A stretch of DNA of 33,192 bases from Thermodesulfovibrio sp. N1 (GTDB lineage Bacteria > Nitrospirota > Thermodesulfovibrionia > Thermodesulfovibrionales > Thermodesulfovibrionaceae), in the NCBI RefSeq assembly GCF_001707915.1, contig NZ_MAVV01000018.1:1-33192 (forward strand). The letters run 5' to 3'. The position numbers and the translations under genes are program-made. This document shows positions 17,578 to 23,735 of the stretch, in pieces. The notes below the pieces were generated by a model that searched no databases, had not been told where the DNA came from, and worked only from the letters and a program-made list of their open reading frames with translations. Numbering within the stretch: the first letter of the stretch is position 1; each line of letters begins with the position of its first letter.

Positions 17578-18492
17578 TTAATCTTTTTGTAAATCTTTGA
17601 AATCAACCTCTTCTGGATAACCATACGCTTCTATGCCAGATGATAAAGCAAACTCCCTTGCTCCGTAGTCAAACATGGGAGATATCATTATTTTTCTTTT
17701 AACTGAGATGCCTTCTTTTTGTTCATAAAAATCTATTTTCCTTAAAAAGGTTGCTACATCACCTTTACTTATCGATGATTTTATTTCAGCTACTATAACT
17801 TCTCCGTTTTTTATTATTAAATCAAGCTCTATTTGGTCAGGTTTTCCAAAAACAATACCCTCTTCATCTTTTGCTTTGTATCTCTGCACCTGTACAGGGA
17901 AACTCTCTTCAAGAATTCCTTTTATGGCATCTCTGAAAGATGATTCAGCCCTGAATCCCCATCTTGCACCAAGAGCTCCAATTGATGTGTCATGTTTTCT
18001 ATGAAGAAGTTTAATTTCTTCAAGGATTGCATCAATTTTCTTTTGATTTTCCCACCACTTTTTATTCTGTTCATCCCAAAGTTTCTTCTGTTCCTCCCAT
18101 CTTTTATTATTTTCCTCCCATTTTTTATTATTCTCTTCCCATCTTTTATTATTTTCTTCCCATTTTTTATTCCATTCTGCTTGCATTGCATCTAAGCGTT
18201 TCTGATTTTCCCACCACTTTTTATTCTGTTCATCCCAAAGTTTCTTCTGTTCCTCCCATCTTTTATTATTTTCTTCCCATTTTTTTTCGCTTTCCAGTCT
18301 CTGTTGTTGTATTTCTTTTAGTAATTGCTCAAATCTATCTTCTGTTTTTTTCTTGTCAGCAAATTTTTCCTCAAACAGACGAGATATGAACTCCCTGAGT
18401 TTAATATCTCTCTTAATGAGTTTTGGAAGCTCTGTGATTATGATTTGTCTTACTTCTTCCTTTGTATAAGGTTTTCCATTCTTTTTCTGCAT
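17578..18492 (-). CDS. Coiled-coil protein with PD-(D/E)XK nuclease-like C-terminus (DUF3782-type)
   Basis: 304 residues. Residues 1-50 are a charged helical N-terminus (EVRQIIITELPKLIKRDIKL). Residues ~70-160 are a Trp/Glu/Lys/Asn-rich coiled coil of 7-residue repeats such as KKWEENNKRWEE, with a longer internal duplication. The C-terminal ~120 residues contain GALGARWGFRAESSFRDAI, then IELDLIIKNGEVIVAEIKSS. This has the D-x(n)-E-x-K arrangement of PD-(D/E)XK enzymes and ends with a Rossmann-like MISPMFDYGAREFALSSGI. Such genes are found in scattered thermophiles without a defined function; nuclease activity is possible but unproven. It is convergent with ftsK and divergent from fliC. A promoter lies close to the ATG and no Shine-Dalgarno site is visible. 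Confidence 0.75.
   Translation of the reverse strand: MQKKNGKPYTKEEVRQIIITELPKLIKRDIKLREFISRLFEEKFADKKKTEDRFEQLLKEIQQQRLESEKKWEENNKRWEEQKKLWDEQNKKWWENQKRLDAMQAEWNKKWEENNKRWEENNKKWEENNKRWEEQKKLWDEQNKKWWENQKKIDAILEEIKLLHRKHDTSIGALGARWGFRAESSFRDAIKGILEESFPVQVQRYKAKDEEGIVFGKPDQIELDLIIKNGEVIVAEIKSSISKGDVATFLRKIDFYEQKEGISVKRKIMISPMFDYGAREFALSSGIEAYGYPEEVDFKDLQKD
18043..18285. repeat. Internal direct duplication in the coiled-coil gene
   Basis: A segment of about 83 bp (18043-18125) beginning TGATTTTCCCACCACTTTTT recurs nearly identically at 18203-18285. Between them lie shorter copies of a 21-bp unit containing TTTTATTATTTTCTTCCCAT. In protein these are two copies of EEQKKLWDEQNKKWWENQK joined by repeated KWEENNKRWEE heptads. 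The near identity at DNA level indicates recent expansion or active homogenisation. Confidence 0.85.
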
Positions 18493-18497
18493 ATTTT

Positions 18498-18527
18498 ATA
18501 TTTGCCTATGAGAGGAAAAATTGTCAA
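18498..18527 (-). promoter_or_regulatory. Possible promoter of the coiled-coil gene, near-leaderless
   Basis: On the minus strand a perfect TTGACA (18527-18522) is followed after 18 bp by AAATAT (18503-18498). A better-looking TATAAA (18500-18495) would need a 21-bp spacer. Either places the transcription start at or next to the ATG at 18492, where no AGGAG precedes the codon. Confidence 0.4.
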
Positions 18528-18934
18528 ATTTCAATGGCTAATTAAAATTGCCGATAGAAAAATAGAGAATCTACTCCTACATTGTAATTCCGATGGGCTT
18601 GATGTCCTTATTTTGTCGCCCTTGCTTTTCCCCTATGTCTTCTTGGACTTTTTTTGTTGTCCTGTAAAATCCCTTTGTCGTCCTGAGCAATAGCGAAGGA
18701 CCTCTTTGAGATTATTCACTCCGTTCATGATGACACCTCTAAATGTCGTTCTGAGGGGTGTTAGCCTCGAAGAACCTCATAAGACCCTTCGGGCTTACGC
18801 CCTCAGGGTGACGGAAAAAGGGGGAGAGTCACCCTGACTTTCCCTTTTGTCACCCTGAGCGCAAGCGAAGGGTCTCCCCCTCTATTATTTTCTTTCCCGT
18901 CATTCTGAACGATAGCGAAGAATCCCCCTTCCAC
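18528..18934. repeat. Intergenic gap upstream of fliC with palindromic repeat cluster
   Basis: No gene is supported here. From 18677 to 18927 it contains at least four units of the dispersed family, in both orientations: GTCGTCCTGAGCAATAGCGA (18678), CCCTTCGGGCTTACGCCCTC (18785) followed by AGGGTGACG, GTCACCCTGAGCGCAAGCGA (18849), and CGTCATTCTGAACGATAGCG (18898). Each ends in GAAGGGTCTC-, GAAGGACCTC- or GAAGAATCCC-type sequence. The fliC promoter follows 7 bp later. Confidence 0.8.
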
Positions 18935-18961
18935 TAAACTTTTTTAAAAATCCACCGATAT
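18935..18961 (+). promoter_or_regulatory. Sigma-28 (FliA)-type promoter of fliC
   Basis: TAAACTTT (18935-18942) and ACCGATAT (18954-18961) are separated by exactly 11 bp. This matches the FliA consensus TAAAGTTT-N11-GCCGATAA at 13 of 16 positions, including the CGATA core. Transcription would start near 18968-18970. Its place directly upstream of flagellin agrees with class 3 flagellar gene control. Confidence 0.8.
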
Positions 18962-18969
18962 ATAAATTT

Positions 18970-19068
18970 AAGACAGCAGGATGGAAAGGAGGTGAAGGAG
19001 TAAATTCATCCTAAGCTGTCTGGATGCAGGAGGCATCCAAAAGATAAAAAAACATGGAGGTTTAAACC
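18970..19068 (+). promoter_or_regulatory. Structured, GGA-rich 5' leader of flagellin
   Basis: Stem 1 pairs AGACAGC (18971-18977) with GCTGTCT (19015-19021) and AGGATG (18978-18983) with CATCCT (19007-19012), leaving a two-A bulge. Stem 2 pairs TGGATGC (19021-19027) with GCATCCA (19033-19039) and presents AGGAG in a five-base loop. The leader has seven GGA triplets, including the true ribosome-binding site GGAGG at 19056-19060, 8 bases before the ATG. GGA in hairpin loops is the recognition pattern of CsrA, which represses flagellin translation in Bacillus. Confidence 0.6.
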
Positions 19069-20664
19069 ATGGCATTAAAAATTAATTTTAATCCCGAAGC
19101 AGCAGTAACACACACAGCCCTTTTACAAAATGAAAGGGCAATGAACAAATCCCTTTTAAGAATTTCAACAGGCAACAGAATCCTTTCTGCAGCAGATGAT
19201 GCAGCAGGACTCTTTATTGCAGACCAGCTAAGTGTTGTTGCAGCAGCTTTACAGCAAGGTAATCGTAACATTCAGACAGGTATAAGTGCCCTTCAGATTG
19301 CTGAAACTAATGTTGGACAAATTTTTGACAAATTAAAAACAATCTATACAAAGGCACAGTCTGCAGCAAATGACATCAATGACCCTAATGCTCGTGCAGC
19401 AATTCAGAGAGATATTGCAAATCTTGTTGATGCTATCCAGAAGCTTGGCACAGATACAGAGTATAATGGAATAAGACTTCTTGACGGGACCTTTTCTGAT
19501 AAAGTTATCCATTATGGAGCAAGGGCAAATCAGACAATTACAGTTGGAATAAGCTCTGTCAAAGCTAACGACCTTGGTGCATTTATGGTTACAGGTGCAT
19601 ATACAACTAATTCAGTTACCGCGGTTGCTTCAGCTACAACTGTAGATAACGGCTATTCAACCACTTCAGGTGCTGTAGCTTCTAATACTAATTTCCGTTG
19701 GGATACTGGAGACCAAGCAGTTGTAAGTGGAATCAATGTAGGAACAGGATTATCATTTGCAGTTGATGCAAAAACTATTGCCAATAATATAAACAGCTCT
19801 ACGACTCTTCAGAATGCAGGAATTTCAGCAAGAGCAGTAAATACAAGCACAGCAAGGACTGAATGGCAAGATATTCAGACAGCATCAAATCAAACTGTTT
19901 CAATTCAATTTTTTGTAGGTTCTGATACTACCGGAGGCATTACAATTAATGTCTCTGGAGGAGGAGTTCTTACTCTTTCAGACCTTGTAACACAGATAAA
20001 TACTCAAGCTTCATCAAAAAACATAAATATTACAGCAAAAGCAGAAAACAATAAGCTTGTATTAACTACACAGGGTGAGACAATTGGATTACAGGTAAGT
20101 GTTACTTCTTCAAGTGCTGCAGCAAATTCAATTTCAGTTGATATGGCTCGGTTCTTAGGATTAAGTTCAACAGCACAGAATGTTTCTGCAACATCAACTA
20201 CTGCAAATTCAGCTACTGCAACAGGTTCGGCAATTCAGGTTGGAAAACTTGTAATTATGGGAACTGACCAATACAACTACAACTTCAGTGGTATATCATC
20301 TACAACAGTGGGACTTGGAATTAATCCAGCTACAGGAAATGCTGGTTTTAAGAATCTTTACTCCCTTGATGTAACTACCAATGAAAATGCTGAATTAGCC
20401 CTTGATATAGTAAAGACCGCTTTACAGAAAACTGACAAAATAAGAACCCAGATCGGTTCTGTAATTAACAATCTACAGGCTATATGGGATGGACAGAAGG
20501 CATCATTTGACAACACAAAGGAAGCAGAAAATGTTATTCGTAACACAGACTTTGCAGAAGAGATGAGCACCTTTACAACAATGCAGATAAGAATGCAGGC
20601 AGGTATGGCAATGCTTGCACAGGCAAATGCCTTACCTCAGCTTGTGCTACAGTTATTGAGGTAA
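19069..20664 (+). CDS. fliC: Flagellin
   Basis: Filament subunit, 531 residues, exported by the flagellar type III system. The N-terminal D0/D1 region (about 1-165) has NKSLLRISTGNRILSAADDA, then AAGLFIADQL and GISALQIAETNVGQIFDKL. The C-terminal D1/D0 region (about 430-531) has IRTQIGSVINNLQAIWDGQK and ends in MLAQANALPQLVLQLLR, the usual flagellin tail for assembly. The middle (about 170-420) is Ser/Thr/Ala/Asn-rich and variable, as expected for surface-exposed D2/D3 domains; it has segments of the flagellin-hook (IN) motif type (TINVSGGGVLTLSDLVTQIN). It is preceded by a sigma-28 promoter, a structured leader and a strong GGAGG site, and followed by a perfect hairpin. Confidence 0.97.
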   Translation: MALKINFNPEAAVTHTALLQNERAMNKSLLRISTGNRILSAADDAAGLFIADQLSVVAAALQQGNRNIQTGISALQIAETNVGQIFDKLKTIYTKAQSAANDINDPNARAAIQRDIANLVDAIQKLGTDTEYNGIRLLDGTFSDKVIHYGARANQTITVGISSVKANDLGAFMVTGAYTTNSVTAVASATTVDNGYSTTSGAVASNTNFRWDTGDQAVVSGINVGTGLSFAVDAKTIANNINSSTTLQNAGISARAVNTSTARTEWQDIQTASNQTVSIQFFVGSDTTGGITINVSGGGVLTLSDLVTQINTQASSKNINITAKAENNKLVLTTQGETIGLQVSVTSSSAAANSISVDMARFLGLSSTAQNVSATSTTANSATATGSAIQVGKLVIMGTDQYNYNFSGISSTTVGLGINPATGNAGFKNLYSLDVTTNENAELALDIVKTALQKTDKIRTQIGSVINNLQAIWDGQKASFDNTKEAENVIRNTDFAEEMSTFTTMQIRMQAGMAMLAQANALPQLVLQLLR

Positions 20665-20675
20665 TAAGTGATGAT

Positions 20676-20699
20676 GGAAGGAGGGGAAACCCTCCTTCC
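20676..20699 (+). terminator. Strong hairpin after fliC
   Basis: GGAAGGAGGG and CCCTCCTTCC form a perfect 10-bp stem closed by a GAAA tetraloop, 12 bases after the fliC stop. It is followed only by GATTTAAA, not a clear T run. It may be a partial terminator or an mRNA-stabilising 3' end that lets some transcription continue into flaG. Confidence 0.6.
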
Positions 20700-20973
20700 G
20701 ATTTAAAGGAGGGATTAAGGAGGATGAGATTCTTCGCCTTCGCATTTGCTCAGGCTCAGAATGACACCTTTACTGTCATTCCGAGGGACTAAATGTCCCG
20801 AGGCGTCGTCCTGAGGCGTAAACCGAAGGAACTCATTCTGATTATAGTAAAAGGAGGAGATTTTTTGCTCAGGCTCAGAATGACAGAAAAGAGGTGTCAG
20901 AATGACAGCTTTATTGTTGTCCTGAGATGTAAGTCGAAGGAACTTTTCAAAAAAGGAATTAAAGGAGTGAAAG
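20700..20973. repeat. Repeat cluster between fliC and flaG
   Basis: No gene is supported. Units of the dispersed family: GATTCTTCGCCTTCGCATTT (20729) running into GCTCAGGCTCAGAATGACA, TCATTCCGAGGGACTAAATG (20777), TCCTGAGGCGTAAACCGAAG (20809) running into GAACTCATTCTGATTATA, and GTCCTGAGATGTAAGTCGAA (20918). The unit at 20800-20865 is closely similar to the one inside holB. The flaG ribosome-binding site AAGGAG lies at the end (about 20963). Confidence 0.8.
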
Positions 20974-21363
20974 ATGAGGCTGGATGGAATAGATAAGGAA
21001 ATAATGATAATAAACCCATATAGAAAATTGGAAACCCTTGACCAGAAAAACTCCCAACCCATCCAGACAAATACAGATCAAATCAACATTCAAACTGATT
21101 CAGAAAAACAGCAACAGAACACTCATAGAGTTACAATGTCTCAGGAAGAACTTAATAGGATGATGGAGGAAATAAGACATAAATTTAGCATGCTTGAAAA
21201 ATATTTACAGATTGACATTGATGAACAGCTTCAAATCCCTATTTCAAAAATTATTGATATGAGAACAGAAGAAGTAATCCGTCAGATTCCACCTGACTGG
21301 ATTGTGGATATATTAAGAAGAATGGAAGAATTAAGAGGCGTCTTTTACTCTAAGGAGGCATAA
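20974..21363 (+). CDS. flaG: FlaG-family flagellar protein
   Basis: 129 residues. The disordered polar N-terminus (Gln/Asn/Thr-rich, about 15-50) and the C-terminal FlaG domain are typical. The domain has the conserved stretch IDMRTEEVIRQIPPDWIVDI (about residues 93-112), where FlaG proteins normally carry D-x-x-T-x-E-V-I-R-Q-I-P. FlaG influences filament length or assembly in several bacteria, and its gene commonly sits next to fliD, as here. The start is supported by AAGGAG six bases upstream. The stop is 1 bp before the fliD ATG. Confidence 0.88.
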   Translation: MRLDGIDKEIMIINPYRKLETLDQKNSQPIQTNTDQINIQTDSEKQQQNTHRVTMSQEELNRMMEEIRHKFSMLEKYLQIDIDEQLQIPISKIIDMRTEEVIRQIPPDWIVDILRRMEELRGVFYSKEA

Positions 21364-21364
21364 A

Positions 21365-22690
21365 ATGGCAGACCTTTATATTTCCGGGCTAACAGGAACT
21401 CTTGATACAGGCACAATTATTGACAAACTACTTCAGATAAAACAACAGCCCATTACACAGCTTACCCAGAAAAAGGCACTTACTCAGGCAAAAGTATCAA
21501 GTCTTTCTAATCTTTCTGGAGCTTTAAACAGCATCCAGAGTTTTTTAAGTAATCTTAATATTGACAGTATTTTTAAAACAAAGAAGGCTACATCATCAAA
21601 TACATCGGTGCTTACAGCTACTGCTTCAGCTGATACACCAAATATTACAATGAATCTTACTGTAAATAAACTTGCCCAAACGGAAATGAGAGCAAGCACA
21701 TTAGGATTAAGCTCCCTTACAAGCACCTTTTCATCATCAGGCACTTTCACATTGAAATACTGGAAATCTCCGACAGAAAATGTAACCTATAATATAAATT
21801 ACTCAGCAGGACAAACCCTACAAGACCTTGTAAACAATATAAATTCTTCCCAGAATTTTATTAAAGCATCAGTTTACTACACAGGAACTGATTACAGACT
21901 TCTTCTTTCAGAGGCAGATGCGGGCGCATCAACAAAAGAAACAGATAGAACAGGTTCTTCCTTTGTTATTGAAGCAGAGGCTCTGCCAGCTGAACTTGGA
22001 AGCCTTGAAACCTTACAGGATGCTCAGAATGCTTCTTTGACAATAGGAAATTCTACAAATCCAGTTACATCCCCTTCAAACACCTTTAAAGGAATACTGA
22101 CAGGATTGGATATTACAGTGCAGTCTGAAGGTAAAGCAACAGTTACAGTAAGTGATGATTTTTCAAAAATTGACAGCACTCTCAATGAATTTGCAAGTCA
22201 GTACAATGGAGTAATTAATATTGTAAATCAGATGACTGGCAAAGGTGCCCAGTTTCAGGGTGATAGCACCATAACAACAATTAAAACAGGATTTTCCAAT
22301 CTTATTGACCCACTCATTAGAGCTGGATTAATCAATTATTCAGATACAAATGGAACAATTTCCATAAATACAAGCAGGCTTTCAGAATTGAAGGCATCTT
22401 CTCCTGATAGTTTAAGAGAGCTTTTGACAAATATAAAAGATTCATTCAGCAGACAACTTAATGTTTATGTATCAACAGTAAATTCCTACAAAAGTACAGG
22501 AGAATCCCAGATTAATGAGATAGAGGGGAGAATATCAAACTTAAAGACCGCACTTGTTCAATATGAAGAAAGGCTTCGCAAAGAATACGCAGCATTAGAA
22601 GCCTTTGTTTCTCAGATGAATCAAATAAATTCAAGAATTCAGGACTTTATTGTAACACTATCAGAAATGACAAGGGGAGGGAAAAAATGA
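21365..22690 (+). CDS. fliD: Flagellar filament cap protein FliD (HAP2)
   Basis: Caps the growing filament and promotes flagellin polymerisation. 441 residues. The N-terminal FliD_N region starts MADLYISGLTGTLDTGTIID and continues KLLQIKQQPITQLTQKK. The central region has flagellin-IN-type sequence (YNINYSAGQTLQDLVNNINS). The FliD_C domain (about 225-425) ends in a coiled coil (STVNSYKSTGESQINEIEGR and LVQYEERLRKEYAALEAFVS) used for pentamer or hexamer assembly. An AAGGAGGC site in the flaG tail precedes the ATG. The stop overlaps fliS by 4 bp (ATGA). Confidence 0.95.
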   Translation: MADLYISGLTGTLDTGTIIDKLLQIKQQPITQLTQKKALTQAKVSSLSNLSGALNSIQSFLSNLNIDSIFKTKKATSSNTSVLTATASADTPNITMNLTVNKLAQTEMRASTLGLSSLTSTFSSSGTFTLKYWKSPTENVTYNINYSAGQTLQDLVNNINSSQNFIKASVYYTGTDYRLLLSEADAGASTKETDRTGSSFVIEAEALPAELGSLETLQDAQNASLTIGNSTNPVTSPSNTFKGILTGLDITVQSEGKATVTVSDDFSKIDSTLNEFASQYNGVINIVNQMTGKGAQFQGDSTITTIKTGFSNLIDPLIRAGLINYSDTNGTISINTSRLSELKASSPDSLRELLTNIKDSFSRQLNVYVSTVNSYKSTGESQINEIEGRISNLKTALVQYEERLRKEYAALEAFVSQMNQINSRIQDFIVTLSEMTRGGKK

Positions 22691-23112
22691 CCTATGTAGA
22701 TGCCTATTTACAGAGTAAAGTAATGGGAGCAGATGCTTTAGAACTTATAACAATGCTTTATGATAAAGCAATAGTATCCCTTCACATTGCAAAGGAGTCT
22801 ATAATTAAGGGACTTGATGACCCAGAACTTGTAAAGAAGAAAGCTACAGAGCTTAGCAGAGCAACAGATATAATGTATTATCTTAATGATATCCTTGACA
22901 GACAAAGGGGTGGGCAGATTGCTGAAAATCTGAGTTTAATTTACACAACCTTAGCAGGTGAGCTTGTAAGGGCTAATTTATTTAATGATGTTGAGACAAT
23001 TTCAAAATGTATTGATATACTTAACAATTTAAAATCAGCCTGGGAAGATGTAAAAAAGCAATTAAAGGAACCCCCAAATGAACAAAAAAGAACCTTTGCA
23101 GGAGCAATCTAA
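22687..23112 (+). CDS. fliS: Flagellin chaperone FliS
   Basis: 141-residue cytosolic chaperone that binds the flagellin C-terminus and prevents premature polymerisation. The N-terminus TYVDAYLQSKVMGADALELI, then TMLYDKAIVSLHIAKE, matches FliS (usually Y-x-x-x-x-V-x-T-A-x-P-x-x-L-I-x-M-L-Y-x-x-x). The middle DIMYYLNDILDRQRGGQIAE matches the L-x-x-x-L-D-x-x-x-G-G-x-I-A pattern. It is coupled to fliD by ATGA and overlaps the next small gene by 35 bp. Confidence 0.95.
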   Translation: MTYVDAYLQSKVMGADALELITMLYDKAIVSLHIAKESIIKGLDDPELVKKKATELSRATDIMYYLNDILDRQRGGQIAENLSLIYTTLAGELVRANLFNDVETISKCIDILNNLKSAWEDVKKQLKEPPNEQKRTFAGAI

Positions 23113-23341
23113 GATTAGAAGTATTCTTATACAGGCAGAGTTAGCATTAAAGGAAAATAGATTTGATGAAGCCTTAGCAATATTAAGTAGAATAGAAATG
23201 AATGAGCTTGCAACTTTGCCTATTGAGGAATTATACGCAATTGGAAATTTAATCAATTACATAAAAAACCTTGCTGAAGAAAAAAAGGATGATTTAGTCT
23301 CTCAGATGAAAATCATTCAGGCAAGCAAGAAGTATTTGTAA
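23078..23341 (+). CDS. Small helical protein in the flagellar operon, possible export chaperone
   Basis: 87 residues, no cysteines, strongly helical and charged (IRSILIQAELALKENRFDEA, then LAILSRIEMNELATL and EELYAIGNLINYIKNLAEEK). An AAAGGA site lies 8 bases before the ATG, inside fliS, and the gene overlaps fliS by 35 bp in another frame. The place immediately after fliS is where many bacteria carry fliT or another small chaperone, so that role is plausible, but I cannot see a diagnostic FliT motif. It is the last gene before the repeat cluster. Confidence 0.7.
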   Translation: MNKKEPLQEQSKIRSILIQAELALKENRFDEALAILSRIEMNELATLPIEELYAIGNLINYIKNLAEEKKDDLVSQMKIIQASKKYL

Positions 23342-23735
23342 GATTTTTCTACCTTTTTTGTCATTCTGAACGAAGCAGTAGCGGAGTGAAGAATCTCATC
23401 CTTTTTCCCATATCCAGAGAATAACGAGAGATTCTTTGGAACATTGAGCTCCACAGAATGACCATCACATTGTCACCCTGAGGCGAAGCCGAAGGGTCTC
23501 ATTCCGATTGAAAAGGAGGGGATTCTTCGGCACTTCGTGCCTCAGAATGACAATTCGCTTAGTCTGTCCTTCCATTTCTCTCTCATTATTAGATTATACT
23601 GGAAGAGACTCTTCACGGAGTAAAGTGAAGGAGTGACAGAGGAAGGTGACAGAAAAGAGAATAATATCTCGGGATATTAAACCTTTCGGAATTTCGGCTA
23701 CCATTTTTTATTTATTCTCGATTAAAATAAACAAA
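23342..23735. repeat. Intergenic gap with palindromic repeat cluster before the mlaD-like gene
   Basis: Units of the dispersed family: GTCATTCTGAACGAAGCAGT (23360) running into AGCGGAGTGAAGAATCTC, GTCACCCTGAGGCGAAGCCG (23472) running into AAGGGTCTC, GATTCTTCGGCACTTCGTGC (23521) running into CTCAGAATGACA, and GACTCTTCACGGAGTAAAGT (23607) running into GAAGGAGTGACAG. A TATACT at 23595-23600 could be a -10 element but lacks a good -35. From 23646 an in-frame GTG exists but I do not take it as the start. Confidence 0.75.

Noticed and set aside
18541-18560. GCCGATAG at about 18550 as a sigma-28 -10 element
   Set aside because: No TAAA-type -35 at 11-bp spacing; the element at 18935-18961 fits exactly.
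18027-18693. Plus-strand open frames rich in FYYFPPIF-type repeats and extending past 18500
   Set aside because: They are the reverse of the coiled-coil gene's repeats and then run into intergenic sequence. No start signal or family resemblance.
20715-21062. Minus-strand 115-codon frame and plus-strand 67-codon frame over the fliC-flaG gap
   Set aside because: Both are translations of the palindromic repeats (CHSEPEQK and similar) and overlap flaG; repeats of this type are open in several frames by composition.
14397-23640. Repeat clusters as a CRISPR array
   Set aside because: Spacing is irregular, the copies vary, they occur in both orientations and no unique spacers of constant length are present; no cas genes.
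23646-23735. GTG at 23646 as the start of the mlaD-like gene
   Set aside because: It adds 30 residues with no family match, next to repeat sequence. The ATG at 23736 gives the usual short cytosolic tail before the membrane anchor, though it lacks a clear ribosome-binding site.
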